Shown: positions 42,765 to 51,808, counted from the first letter of the stretch. The stretch: DNA of 64,000 nt from Alloactinosynnema sp. L-07 (GCF_900070365.1 NZ_LN850107.1:2108001-2172000); one strand, 5' to 3'. Program-made: numbers and translations. The notes: generated from the sequence alone by a model not told the origin.

Positions 42765-43649
42765 ATGAAGTGGACCGATGCCCCGGACGCGGTCCTCGAC
42801 GCCGTGAACACACACCTCGGGCCGGTCAGCGCGGCCGACGACATCACCGCGGGCAGCCGCGCAGACCTCACCACGGTAGTCACCACCCCAGCGGGGCGTG
42901 TGTTCGTCAAGGCCGTGCGCGGCATCGACTTCCGGATGCGCCTGCTGCGCAACGAAACCCTCATCGGCGCGGCCACGCTCCCCGACCTGGTACCCGCAGT
43001 CCTGGCCCACGTCGACCTCGACGACGAGGACGGCACGCCGTGGCTGGTGGTCATGACCGAGCACGTCGACGGCCGACCGGCCAGCCTCGCCCCCGGCTCA
43101 CCCGACCTGGACATCGTGGCTGGCGTCCTCCAGGACTTGGCCGCGGTTGAGGCACCGCCCGGCGTCTGGTCGCTGGCGCGGCGCTGGGCGGCCACGGACT
43201 GGTGGCAGCGCTGCGCCGAGCACTCGCCCGGCGTGGTCGCAGGCTGGGACCTGGACGAGATGACCCGGCTGAGTGCGCCGGTCCCCGCGCTGGCCGACGG
43301 TGACCGGCTCGTGCACAGCGACCTGCACCCCGACCAGATCCTCATCACCGCAGCCGGGCCGCGCGTCATCGACTGGGGCTACGTCTCCGCCGGAGCCGGG
43401 TGGGTGGACACCGCCCTGATCACGCTGAGGCTGATCATCGCTGGACACGACCCGGCCGCGGCTGAAGCGTGGGCGCGCGGCCTGCCCACCGGCCGCGACG
43501 CCGACCCGGCGACGCTGGACGCCTTCGCCGCGTACCTCGGCGGCTGGTGGACCCACCTGGCCGCTACCCGTCCCGGCGTCGCAGCTCAATCCGCACGGAA
43601 CTGGGCCGAGTGGCGCCACTGCCAGCGCACCACGGTCGCCGCAGGTTGA
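42765..43649 (+). CDS. Aminoglycoside phosphotransferase-family kinase
   Basis: ATG 42765. The 294-residue protein has the kinase catalytic loop HSDLHPDQILI and the metal-binding VIDWGYVSAG, as in APH/choline-kinase-like phosphotransferases. The N-lobe ATP-binding lysine is likely in VFVKAVRG. The substrate (an aminoglycoside, another small molecule or a protein) cannot be told. It is the last gene of the 41731 cluster. Confidence 0.78.
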   Translation: MKWTDAPDAVLDAVNTHLGPVSAADDITAGSRADLTTVVTTPAGRVFVKAVRGIDFRMRLLRNETLIGAATLPDLVPAVLAHVDLDDEDGTPWLVVMTEHVDGRPASLAPGSPDLDIVAGVLQDLAAVEAPPGVWSLARRWAATDWWQRCAEHSPGVVAGWDLDEMTRLSAPVPALADGDRLVHSDLHPDQILITAAGPRVIDWGYVSAGAGWVDTALITLRLIIAGHDPAAAEAWARGLPTGRDADPATLDAFAAYLGGWWTHLAATRPGVAAQSARNWAEWRHCQRTTVAAG

Positions 43650-43823
43650 CGTGGTTGACCTCGGTCTGAGCCCCTCCGCGCCCACCAGCCATAGCACCAC
43701 GGTCCCTGCTACACCGGCCAGGACAGCTGCCAAGGCAACCAGGGCGACTTTCACAGCGGACAACGGGCGTATAGGGCGTATAGGGCGTACAGGCGGGTTC
43801 GACGCCTCAGGGTGTTGGCTCAT
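43650..43823 (-). pseudogene. Truncated N-terminus of a membrane protein (pentapeptide-repeat-like family)
   Basis: From ATG 43823 the frame reads MSQHPEASNPPVRPIRPIRP, then LSAVKVALVALAAVLAGVAG and TVVLWLVGAEGLRP. This transmembrane lead-in is like the N-terminus of actinobacterial pentapeptide-repeat membrane proteins, but the frame then runs antisense into the kinase gene, so only the head remains. Three copies of a 9-bp unit (GGGCGTATA-type, 43765-43791) encode the Arg-Pro-Ile repeats. Confidence 0.4.
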
Positions 43824-44075
43824 TTGGTTGTGACGGGCCTTCCACTGTTCGGTGAGTCGACAGGTTCGTGGGGGCAGGGGTTTCGGGCCGTTCGTGGCGA
43901 CGGCGGACCGGCCGGGTCCGGTGGAGCGGGCGGCGCACTGCGGATTGCTGATCTATGATGTCGGCCCACTGCGGTGGCGGGAACATGTCCCCTCATTGTC
44001 GCGAACGGTTTCGGCCTGCCCGCGATCACGTCGTGGTGATCAGCCAGGGTGCTCGTGCTGTGTCACGATCCGCGC

Positions 44076-44918
44076 GTGCTGATCACTCCGAACCCCGGCC
44101 GTACCCTTCCCGACGCCCTTGAGGTGCTGCGGCAGCTGCGCGATGGCGTATACAACCTGCACTCCGGTGGCGGCGTGGGCCCTGGCTCGTCTGCGGGGAA
44201 GATGTGGGCCTACCTTGAATGGATCCGCAAGGCCGAACGTCAGCTGGCCAACGTGATCTTCCGAGAGGATGCGGCGGCGCTTCTCGACTGGAAGGGCTAC
44301 GAGGCGCTGATGGCCATGGCGCCCGCGTGGGCAGCAGCTGTGGGCGGGAACGCCCAGGAACGCATCCTGCATGACGTGGTCGGCGACGAGATCACCGAGC
44401 GCCACGATACTTTCGGTGCCGCGTGCGCGGCAGTCGAGGTACTGATCAGCCAGTGGTCGGACGGCATGCCGATAGCGGTGCTCGACACCAGCGTGTACCT
44501 CGCGTATCAGGACAAGCTGGAGGCCATCGACTGGGTGGCCGCGATGGGCGCCAAGTTGCCGCGGCTGCGGCTCGTCGTGCCGATGATCGTGGTCGACGAA
44601 CTCGACGGTACCAAGCACAGCGACGTGCGCTGGCGCGCTGCGTACTCGCTGGCGACGATCGACCGGGTGATCCGGTCAGGCGGCGTGCTCAGCGAGACTC
44701 CCAGGGTCGAGATAGTGCTGTTCAACGACCCCGTCGGGCACACGCGCATGGCGATCGCCGACCAGGAGATCATTGATCGGGCGGCTGCGGTGCAGGCCAT
44801 CGCGGGAACGCCGGTCACCCTTCTCACCTGCGACACCGGGATGGCGTTGCGCGCGCTCGATGCGGACCTGGGTCACATGTTGCTGCCTCGGGAGGATCAG
44901 CCGAAGCGGCGGACGTGA
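44076..44918 (+). CDS. PIN-domain protein, probable RNase
   Basis: GTG 44076 (VLITPNPGRTLPDALEVLRQ) matches the usual beginning of this actinobacterial family. The 280-residue protein has a helical N-terminal domain and a C-terminal PIN domain with AVLDTSVYL (first Asp), VPMIVVDELDGTK (Glu/Asp), DQEIIDRAAAV and LLTCDTGMALRALDAD. PIN domains are metal-dependent RNases, seen in toxins and in RNA processing. There is no adjacent antitoxin gene, so it is probably a stand-alone regulator or effector. Conserved acidic residues look complete. Confidence 0.82.
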   Translation: MLITPNPGRTLPDALEVLRQLRDGVYNLHSGGGVGPGSSAGKMWAYLEWIRKAERQLANVIFREDAAALLDWKGYEALMAMAPAWAAAVGGNAQERILHDVVGDEITERHDTFGAACAAVEVLISQWSDGMPIAVLDTSVYLAYQDKLEAIDWVAAMGAKLPRLRLVVPMIVVDELDGTKHSDVRWRAAYSLATIDRVIRSGGVLSETPRVEIVLFNDPVGHTRMAIADQEIIDRAAAVQAIAGTPVTLLTCDTGMALRALDADLGHMLLPREDQPKRRT

Positions 44919-44945
44919 CCAGACGTGGGCGCAGGCACGGACTGG

Positions 44946-45728
44946 TTACGCGGCGGCGGGTTGGGTGGTCTGCAGGGCGGCGATGCCGCGCATGTGCCGC
45001 TGGTAGTCGCGGCGGGCGACGTCGACGGCGGCCTGCGCATCGGCTCGGGCGGCCAACGCCGAGGCTGAGGCCTGCAGGGCGGCGAGTCGGTAGTCGACGG
45101 CTTGTTCGGCGGGGCCGCGGCCGGTGTCGAGGGCGGCCTGGTGCTCGTCGCGGCGGGCGATCGTCTCGGCGTGGCCGGTGGTCGCGGTGGTCAGGGCGGT
45201 GTCGGCGGCGGTGATCGCGGCGTCGAGCCGGCGGTCGCTGAGTTCGGCGTGGGGGACGTCGGCGGTCGTATGGAGCTCGCCGCTGGCTGGCGAGCTGCCT
45301 GGTCGCCCCGTGGCGCGGGCGACCAGGTCGCCTTGTGCGAGGGAGATGACCGCGGGGTGGGCCAGGGCGGCGGCGGTGAGAATCTCCACCTCGCCGAGGC
45401 TCGCGCCGAACGGCAACGCGTCCGCCACCGCCGCCGCGGCGTCGTGCGTGCTGAAACGGCTGCCGTGGGCGGTGAGTCCGTGCTCCGGATCGACCAGGCG
45501 CTCGACGAGCTCGTCGACGCCGATGCCAAACCGGACGGTGATCGCCGCATCCACCGCAGGCGCCGCGATGGTGAGTCCGGCGCGGAAGTCCGTCAGCGCC
45601 CGGTCGATCCACACGGTCGGGTCGACGCCCAGGCAGAGGACCGCGTCGGCTCGCCAGAGCACCCGCCGGGTGGCGTTGGCGGCCAGGGTGACGTCGGCCT
45701 TGCCCGAGCGGGAGGCGCGGGTCAGCAC
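44946..45728 (-). pseudogene. Fragment of a MobF-type conjugative relaxase
   Basis: The frame reads LTRASRSGKADVTLAANATR, RVLWRADAVLCLGVDPTVWI, FRAGLTIAAPAVDAAITVRF, SRFSTHDAAAAVADALPFGA and EVEILTAAALAHPAVISLAQ. These recall the region between the nuclease and helicase parts of actinobacterial TrwC-like relaxases. Neither the catalytic tyrosines nor the helicase motifs are present, so it is an internal fragment. Conjugation of an ancestral element is implied. The assignment is by memory of the pattern. Confidence 0.42.
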
Positions 45729-45895
45729 CCGGGCCTGCGCCGCCGACCGTCGACGCGTTGGTCAACCCGAGCGGCGCGGTGGGTCATCACCCACCCCAAC
45801 ATGCCGCTGGATTCCTCCAGCGGGCCGAGCGGCCGTCGCCGCTGTTGACGTAGGAGGTGCGGTCCACCACCCAGCTGAATGTGGCGTTGTCGGCA

Positions 45896-46912
45896 TTAGT
45901 TGGCGAGCGGGTGGGGTTCGTTGGTCATGGTGGCGAGTGCGGTGGCGACGTCGTTGAGGGTGGCTTTGACGTAGGTCATGGTGGCGTTTGCGTGGTCGGT
46001 TGCGTCGTTGTGGCCTGCGTAGGCGTGGGCGACGGCGTAGCCGAAGTTGCGTTCGACCCAGGTGAGGGTGGTGTGGCGGAGCCAGTGGGTGGAGACGTTC
46101 AACGTGGTGACCCAGGGGAGGTAGCGGCCGATGCGGTTCCAGAGGTGGTCGTAGCGGCGGGAGGTGATGGGGGCGCCGTTTCGGTAGCGCAGGAGTTTGG
46201 ATTGTGGGTCGGTGGCGCCGCGTTGTTGGGCGTGGTCGATCAGGTGGGCCATGAGGCTGGGGGAGACGGGTTGCCAGCGGGCGGTTTCGGCTTTCTCGCG
46301 TAGGTAGATGGTGCATTGGGCGGGGTTGAGGTCGCGTGGTCGTAGGTCGAGTGCGCCGCCTCGTCGGCAGGCGGTCTCGGTGTGGAGGCGGACGAGGAGG
46401 GCGTCGAGTTCGGGTTCGTCGCCGGTGGTGGCGGCGTAGTGGTTGATCTCGGCGAGTTGGTGGTTGGACAGTGCGCCGCGGGTGGAGGGGAGTCGGCGGG
46501 GTTTGTCGGCGCGGCGTGCGGGGTTCTCGGCTTCGGTGATGAGGCCGTCGTTCTCGGCGTGTTTGTAGAGGCATCGCAGGGCGGCGATGAAGTTCTCGGC
46601 GGTGTTACGGCCGCCGCGGGAGTTGCGGCGGATGATGGCGTTGGCCTGGATTTCTTCGCGGAGTTGTGCGATCTCGCTTGGGGTGGGTTCGAGCAGGGTG
46701 CGGGATCCCCATTTGGCCGCGATTCGTTTCCAGTAGGTCATGTAGCTGCGCGCGGTGTTTTCCTTCATGGCGGCTTCGACGACTGGGATGTAGGCGTCGA
46801 ATGTCGGCACCGGTTTGCGGTCTTCGGGTTCGTTCATGAGGTCGGAGGGGTCTACGCCCATGCGCTGCAGCAGCATCCGCGCTGCGGCGAGAACCTCGGG
46901 TTCGTTGGTCAT
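45896..46912 (-). CDS. Tyrosine-type site-specific integrase at the island end
   Basis: The 338-residue protein has an N-terminal core-binding domain (ENTARSYMTYWKRIAAKWGS) and a catalytic domain with Arg183 (TETACRRGGALDLRPRDL), His276-x-x-Arg279 (STHWLRHTTL), His301 (AGHND) and Tyr314 (MTYVKA), all five expected residues or their usual substitutes. It is about 590 bp from the 3' end of tRNA-Leu and intact, so it is the probable integrase of the island. Its start overlaps the end of the AbrB-like gene by four bases. Confidence 0.9.
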   Translation of the reverse strand: MTNEPEVLAAARMLLQRMGVDPSDLMNEPEDRKPVPTFDAYIPVVEAAMKENTARSYMTYWKRIAAKWGSRTLLEPTPSEIAQLREEIQANAIIRRNSRGGRNTAENFIAALRCLYKHAENDGLITEAENPARRADKPRRLPSTRGALSNHQLAEINHYAATTGDEPELDALLVRLHTETACRRGGALDLRPRDLNPAQCTIYLREKAETARWQPVSPSLMAHLIDHAQQRGATDPQSKLLRYRNGAPITSRRYDHLWNRIGRYLPWVTTLNVSTHWLRHTTLTWVERNFGYAVAHAYAGHNDATDHANATMTYVKATLNDVATALATMTNEPHPLAN

Positions 46913-47379
46913 CGGGACTCACGCCCTTGGGAGAGGGTGGCGTGGTAGGCGGTGATCATCGTGTCGAGCGCGGCCAGTGGGTGCACGACCAGGACGTCGT
47001 AGTTGGGGTCGGCGACGAGGAGGACTTGATCTCCGGCGGCGATGCCCACGCGGTGGCGCACGACGGCCGGGAGCATGACGTAGGGCTTGGTGCCCATGCC
47101 GAACGCCCCTGTCGGCTCGCGATGTATCACGACCGAGGCGTCGACCACAGAGATATGCAGGCGGTCCCCGTGGGTCCAACCCAGCGCAGTGACGGTAGGC
47201 CCGTTGGACACCCAGCCCTTGGAATCGACCCGCGCCATGCCGTAGCGGAGAGATCCGGCGCGGGGAAGGGGCGGCAACTCGGCCAGCGGCAGTGGAGCGC
47301 TCGGGGTAACAGGCCCTCGTCCGGCCACGGTGGTGGTCACTCGGGGAGGGATGAGCGCGGCGATTCGGCGGTCACTCAT
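46909..47379 (-). CDS. AbrB/SpoVT-like DNA-binding protein, coupled to the integrase
   Basis: ATG 47379 (MSDRRIAALIPPRVTTT) gives 156 residues. The C-terminal half (RYGMARVDSKGWVSNGPTVT, ALGWTHGDRLHISV, VMLPAVVRHRVGIAAGDQVL, LVADPNYDVLVVHPLAALDT) has the swapped-hairpin AbrB pattern, apparently two copies. It sits between the attachment tRNA and the integrase, so it likely controls integrase expression or acts as a directionality factor. The ATGA overlap couples translation. Confidence 0.7.
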   Translation of the reverse strand: MSDRRIAALIPPRVTTTVAGRGPVTPSAPLPLAELPPLPRAGSLRYGMARVDSKGWVSNGPTVTALGWTHGDRLHISVVDASVVIHREPTGAFGMGTKPYVMLPAVVRHRVGIAAGDQVLLVADPNYDVLVVHPLAALDTMITAYHATLSQGRESR

Positions 47380-47501
47380 GGTCGACACCCCCGCCAACGC
47401 CGAGCAGGGGGGCGGGTCGACCAAAGGGTCGAAAAGCGATCCTACGAGCTCGCTGCGTGATCACAAACGAGCCATCTGTGTGCGGGAGAATTCCCACGTT
47501 C

Positions 47502-47588
47502 TGGTGTCCGAGGGGGGACTTGAACCCCCACGCCCGTTAAGGGCACTAGCACCTCAAGCTAGCGCGTCTGCCATTCCGCCACCCGGAC
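47502..47588 (-). tRNA. tRNA-Leu (anticodon GAG)
   Basis: Minus-strand tRNA starting GTCCGGGTGGCGGAATGGCA, with anticodon loop CTTGAGG (GAG), a long variable arm typical of leucine tRNAs, the T-loop GGTTCAAGTCC and an encoded CCA (47502-47504). The acceptor stem pairs with one G-T. It is the presumed chromosomal attachment site of the island, because the integrase lies just beyond its 3' end. Confidence 0.95.
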
Positions 47589-47686
47589 TTGCGGTCTCCC
47601 GCTGGTGTGCGCACAGAGTATCGGATGGGGTGCAGTGGTCCCAAATCGGGGGCGCCCATCCTCACGGGGAGTGGTAGGAAAGCGGT

Positions 47687-49018
47687 GTGACCGTGGAGCA
47701 GAGGGACACCCTGGCGCTAGCTGAGGCCGAGTCGGTGCAGTTGACCAGTGACTTGATCAGGATCGACACCACGAACACCGGAGATCCGGCGACCGTGGTG
47801 GGGGAGCGGGTGGCGGCTGAGTTTGTGGCTGAGAAGTTGGCTGAGGTGGGGTTCGAGACCACTTACGTCGAGTCTGGGGCCAAGGGGCGGGGGAACGTTT
47901 TCGCGCGGTTGGAGGGTGCGGACCCGAGTCGGGGGGCGTTGTTGGTGCACGGGCACCTCGACGCGGTGCCCGCTGATCCCTCGGAGTGGTCGGTTCATCC
48001 GTTCTCCGGGGCGGTGCAGGACGGCTACGTGTGGGGGCGGGGGGCCGTCGACATGAAGGACATGGTGGCGATGACGCTCGCCACGGCTCGGCGGATGAAG
48101 CGGGACAACATCGTGCCGCCGCGGGACATCATTTTCGCCTTCCTTGCCGATGAGGAGGCCGCGGGGGACTACGGGTCGCAGTGGTTGGTGCGGAATCGGC
48201 CGGAGTTGTTCGAGGGGGCGACGGAGGCGATCTCCGAGGTCGGGGGCTTCTCAGTCACCGTCAAGGACGATGTGCGGGCCTATCTGATCGAGACCGCGGA
48301 GAAGGGGATCGCCTGGTTGAAGTTGCGGGTTCGGGGGCGGGCCGGGCATGGGTCGATGGTTCATGAGGACAACGCGGTCACGAAGCTGACTCAGGCCGTG
48401 GCCCGGTTGGGCACGCACAAGTTCCCGCTCGTTCTGACCGACTCCGTGAGGGAGTTCCTCGCCGCGATCACCGAGATGACCGGGATGGAGTTCGACGAGG
48501 CCGACCTTGACGGGGCCGTGGCCAAGCTGGGCGCGGTGGCGCGGGTCGTGGGTGCGACGATTCGGGACACCGCGAACCCGACGATGCTGACTGCCGGTTA
48601 CAAGGCCAACGTCATCCCCTCGGTGGCCGAGGCCGTCGTGGACTGCCGGGTGCTGCCGGGCAGGCAGGAGGCCTTCGAGCGCGAGCTCGACGAGATCCTC
48701 GGGCCCGACGTCGAGCGCGAGTGGATCGCCAGTCTTCCGCCGGTCGAGACGACGTTCGACGGTGCGCTGGTCGAGGCGATGAGCGCGTCGATCGTGGCCG
48801 AGGATCCTGGTGCCCGCGCGATCCCCTACATGCTGTCGGGTGGCACGGATGCCAAGGCGTTCCACACGTTGGGGATCCGCTGCTTCGGTTTCGCCCCGTT
48901 GAAGTTGCCCGCCGACCTCGACTTCTCCGCTCTCTTCCACGGCGTTGACGAGCGGGTTCCGGTCGACGCGTTGCAGTTCGGGACGCGGGTGTTGGATCGG
49001 TTCCTGCGAAGCTGCTGA
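47687..49018 (+). CDS. M20-family metallopeptidase (dipeptidase/deacetylase-like)
   Basis: GTG 47687. The 443-residue protein has the M20 metal-binding sites: VHGHLDAVP (His90, Asp92), GRGAVDMKD (Asp122) and FLADEEAAGDYGS (Glu156/Glu157), plus the dimerisation domain with GRAGHGSMVHEDNAV and a late SGGTDAKAFHTLGI. Such enzymes hydrolyse N-acyl or peptide bonds in the cytoplasm using two zinc ions. First gene on the chromosomal side of the tRNA, followed 20 bp later by a hydrolase gene. Confidence 0.9.
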   Translation: MTVEQRDTLALAEAESVQLTSDLIRIDTTNTGDPATVVGERVAAEFVAEKLAEVGFETTYVESGAKGRGNVFARLEGADPSRGALLVHGHLDAVPADPSEWSVHPFSGAVQDGYVWGRGAVDMKDMVAMTLATARRMKRDNIVPPRDIIFAFLADEEAAGDYGSQWLVRNRPELFEGATEAISEVGGFSVTVKDDVRAYLIETAEKGIAWLKLRVRGRAGHGSMVHEDNAVTKLTQAVARLGTHKFPLVLTDSVREFLAAITEMTGMEFDEADLDGAVAKLGAVARVVGATIRDTANPTMLTAGYKANVIPSVAEAVVDCRVLPGRQEAFERELDEILGPDVEREWIASLPPVETTFDGALVEAMSASIVAEDPGARAIPYMLSGGTDAKAFHTLGIRCFGFAPLKLPADLDFSALFHGVDERVPVDALQFGTRVLDRFLRSC

Positions 49019-49038
49019 GGACATGCCAGGATTCGCCC

Positions 49039-49920
49039 GTGCCCACAACCGAGCGATTCGCCCTGTCCGACGGGGCGAAGCTCGCGTTGTCGCGCGCGGG
49101 CGATCCTGGCGCGGCTGTGACCGTTGTCCTCGCGCACAGCTACGCGCAGGACCAGAGGGTCTGGCACAAGATCATCGACACCCTGCCCGACGCCGGGGAT
49201 TGGCCGGTGCAGGTGGTGGCCTACGACCATCGCGGGCATGGCCAGTCCAGCGCCGCTGACGAGCAGACCGCGACCGTCGAGCGCCTCGGTGACGACCTGG
49301 CCGAGGTGATCGACGGGGCGGTCCCGCGGGGTCGGGTCGTGTTGGTGGGGCACGGCATGGGCGGGTTGACGCTGATGGCGCTGACCGCCCGCCACCCGGC
49401 GCTGTTCACCGAGCGGGTGGCGGGGTTGGCGTTCCTGTCGACGGCGGCGGGCTCGGCCATGGAGGCCGCGCTGCCCAGTTCGGTCGGCAAGCTGGTCCAA
49501 GACCTGCGGGCCATCCTCGGCGCGAAGATCATCGACCGGGTGAGTCAGCGCATCGACAAGGCCAAGACCATCGGGTTGCGTTGGCTGCTGCTGGGCGAGG
49601 ACCCCGATCCCGACGATGTCCGGCTGGTCGCGGAGATGGTGGCCGCGCACTGGCCGGACACCGTCGCGCTGTTCAAACCCGCCCTCGACCGCTATGACCG
49701 CGAGGCCGCGCTGACCGTCGCCTCGGATACGCCGGTGGTGGCGATGGTCGGTGACCGGGACCGCTTGGTTCCCGAATCGCACGCCGAGGCGCTGGCCGGC
49801 GCGGTGCAGGACGGCACCTCGGTGGTCCTGCCCGGCCTGGGCCACATGCTCCCGCTCGAAGGCGTGGCCCAGGTGCTGCCCCGGCTGGTGGGCTTGGTGC
49901 ACGCGGCGTCGCGGCGGTGA
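49039..49920 (+). CDS. Alpha/beta-hydrolase fold protein lacking the nucleophile serine
   Basis: GTG 49039 gives 293 residues with the fold markers VAYDHRGHGQSS, the nucleophile-elbow region and the late MVGDRDRLVP and GLGHMLPLE (catalytic His). The elbow reads VGHGMGGLTLMAL where GxSxG is expected, so the catalytic serine is glycine. Either this is a non-catalytic member, the nucleophile differs, or there is a single-base change (AGC to GGC). It is 20 bp after the M20 gene and likely co-transcribed. Confidence 0.85.
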   Translation: MPTTERFALSDGAKLALSRAGDPGAAVTVVLAHSYAQDQRVWHKIIDTLPDAGDWPVQVVAYDHRGHGQSSAADEQTATVERLGDDLAEVIDGAVPRGRVVLVGHGMGGLTLMALTARHPALFTERVAGLAFLSTAAGSAMEAALPSSVGKLVQDLRAILGAKIIDRVSQRIDKAKTIGLRWLLLGEDPDPDDVRLVAEMVAAHWPDTVALFKPALDRYDREAALTVASDTPVVAMVGDRDRLVPESHAEALAGAVQDGTSVVLPGLGHMLPLEGVAQVLPRLVGLVHAASRR

Positions 49921-49965
49921 ACCGTTCTGTCACAGCTCGCGTACCGGATCGTGGAGGTGGCTCAC

Positions 49966-50448
49966 ATGCCTGAGTTCGTCGACGGACTTCCGCTGCACCC
50001 GCTGATCGTCCACCTTGTCGTCATCCTGATCCCGGCGGCCGCCCTGGGCACGATAATGATCGCGTTGTGGCCCGCCGCGCGGGCGCGGTTGGGCTGGATC
50101 GTGGTCGGCGCGGCGGCGTTGGCCGCGCTGCTGACGCCGTTCACCGCGAACAGCGGCAAGAAGCTCGCCGCCAGGCTGCCCGAGCAGGAGCTGATCAACA
50201 CCCACGAGCGGCTCGGCGACCTGATGATCTACTTCACGGTGCCGGTGTTCGTGATCGCGCTGGGGCTGATGCTGGTGCACCGCGCGGCCAACAGCGCGCA
50301 GCCGCCGTCGTGGACCAAGGCGGCACTCATCGTCGTCGCGATACTGTCGGTCGGCGCCGGGGTGGCCGCGACCGTGCACGTCTACCGCGTCGGCGAGGCC
50401 GGGGCGCGGGCGGTGTGGGACGGGTTCGACAAGCTGCCCGTCAGGTGA
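49966..50448 (+). CDS. DUF2231 family membrane protein
   Basis: ATG 49966 with GGAGG nine bases upstream gives 160 residues with four transmembrane helices; the first carries LPLHPLIVHLVVILIPAAAL, the conserved DUF2231 entry. Others include VVGAAALAALLTPFTANSG, LMIYFTVPVFVIALGLMLVH and ALIVVAILSVGAGVAATVHV. Function unknown in the family. It ends convergently, overlapping the DUF5703 gene by eight bases. Confidence 0.85.
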   Translation: MPEFVDGLPLHPLIVHLVVILIPAAALGTIMIALWPAARARLGWIVVGAAALAALLTPFTANSGKKLAARLPEQELINTHERLGDLMIYFTVPVFVIALGLMLVHRAANSAQPPSWTKAALIVVAILSVGAGVAATVHVYRVGEAGARAVWDGFDKLPVR

Positions 50449-50653
50449 TCAGGCCGGGCAGCGGGCTCGCCCGCCGCTTGCGCCGCAGCCAGATCTTGCG
50501 GGTGCCGTCGGAGTAGAGCCGCACGTTGGACAGCTCCCACCCGGCGAACTCCGCGTGGATGGACAGTTGCGTGGCCGCTGTCAGCCGCGACACCCCGGGG
50601 GGCAGCCGCAGCGGCCGGTACTCCCAGTCGCCGTCGATCACCCCGTCTGTCAT
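50441..50653 (-). CDS. DUF5703 family protein
   Basis: The 70-residue product reads WEYRPLRLPPGVSRLTAATQ, LSIHAEFAGWELSNVRLYSD and GTRKIWLRRK, the conserved DUF5703 pattern of actinobacteria. Its ATG overlaps the TGA of the upstream lipoprotein gene (ATGA), so it is translated together with it. Confidence 0.85.
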   Translation of the reverse strand: MTDGVIDGDWEYRPLRLPPGVSRLTAATQLSIHAEFAGWELSNVRLYSDGTRKIWLRRKRRASPLPGLIT

Positions 50654-51639
50654 GGTTCGATCACCTGGACACCTCCTCCGTTGGCGGACGCCACCACCAC
50701 GCGCCCGCTGGCCGGGTCGACGGCCACCGCGTTGGGCTGGCCGACGGTCGGGAACCGGTACCGCTGCTCAGGTTGCTCGGCCGCGACGTGGAAGCCGACG
50801 ACCTCGTTCGTCTCGGTCAGGGTGACCCACGCCAGGTCGCGGCGCGGGTCGTAGGCGATCGCGAACGGGCCGCCCGCGACCGGGAAGCGCTGGCGCATCA
50901 GCAGCGGGTCCAGCGAGAACGCCAGCAGCGCGCCACCGCGGGTGTCGGTCACCAAGATCCGGCCGAACCGGTCGACGACGCCGTTGGTCGCGCCCTGGCC
51001 CGCGCGCAGGCCCTCGCCGATGGTGCCTTTGGCGACGTCCATCTCGAACACCGCGTTGCGCAGCCGGTCGAGCACGGCGGCGCGCTCGCCGACGGTGTAG
51101 ACCTGATCGGCGCTGAGCAGGCCGCCGCTGATGGACCGGTGGGTCCCGTTGCCCGCGAGCACCGCCACCGACTTGGTCTCGCGAACCGCCACCAGCGTGC
51201 TGTCGCCGTAGCCCGCCGCGCCCGCGGCGGCGCCGTCGAGGGTCGTCACACGCACGTCGGGCAGGGTGACCTGGACGACGCCCTTGCTGGTCGCGGCGAG
51301 CAGCGGGCCGCCTTCCTTGGCCAGCGTCAGTGTCTCGGCCATGGCGGGCAGTTCGACCGCGCGCGGCGCCCTGTCGAGCGCATCGATGTCGTAAAGCCGC
51401 AGGCCAGGGGCTGATTCGACGGCGACGGCGAGCGTGCGGGTGCGGCCGTCGACGACCGCGGCGGTGACCCCGGACAGCGGCATGACCGTGCCCGCGGGCG
51501 TCGCGGTGGGGGCGGGGGAGCGGGCGGCGGTGGCGGCGACCGGGTTGGCGGAGACCATCAGCTCGTCCTGCGGCTGCGCGTCGGACGAGCAGCCCGCGGC
51601 GAGCGCGGTGATGGCGACGGCGGCGGCAAAGCGTCGCAA
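50650..51639 (-). CDS. Beta-propeller lipoprotein
   Basis: Start taken as TTG 51639, seven bases after GGAGG. The N-terminus is a lipoprotein signal (RRFAAAVAITALAAGCSSDA, lipobox LAAGC). The rest is beta-propeller-like with repeated four-strand units (AAVVDGRTRTLAVAVESAPG, LRLYDIDALDRAPRAVEL, RGGALLAFSLDPLLMRQRFP, FAIAYDPRRDLAWVTLTETN, NAVAVDPASGRVVVASANGG). It is probably anchored outside the membrane. The family resembles YncE-like repeat proteins; role unknown. Confidence 0.83.
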   Translation of the reverse strand: MRRFAAAVAITALAAGCSSDAQPQDELMVSANPVAATAARSPAPTATPAGTVMPLSGVTAAVVDGRTRTLAVAVESAPGLRLYDIDALDRAPRAVELPAMAETLTLAKEGGPLLAATSKGVVQVTLPDVRVTTLDGAAAGAAGYGDSTLVAVRETKSVAVLAGNGTHRSISGGLLSADQVYTVGERAAVLDRLRNAVFEMDVAKGTIGEGLRAGQGATNGVVDRFGRILVTDTRGGALLAFSLDPLLMRQRFPVAGGPFAIAYDPRRDLAWVTLTETNEVVGFHVAAEQPEQRYRFPTVGQPNAVAVDPASGRVVVASANGGGVQVIEP

Positions 51640-51808
51640 CAAGCTTCCTCCGGGCAACCTCGGTGAACAGTCTTGCCTCCAGCATCCCGCACGTCGGCCC
51701 GGGAAGCCACGTCCCGCGCCGACACGTGTCTCACACATGGACACCGAGTGGACACCGATCTGTAACAAATCGGGGTTGGGCGTCGACGGAGTGGACACGG
51801 AGGTGACC

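Noticed and set aside
43765..43791. Three tandem 9-bp units that could be iterons
   Set aside because: They encode an Arg-Pro-Ile repeat at the head of a membrane protein fragment, and three short copies are too few for an iteron array.
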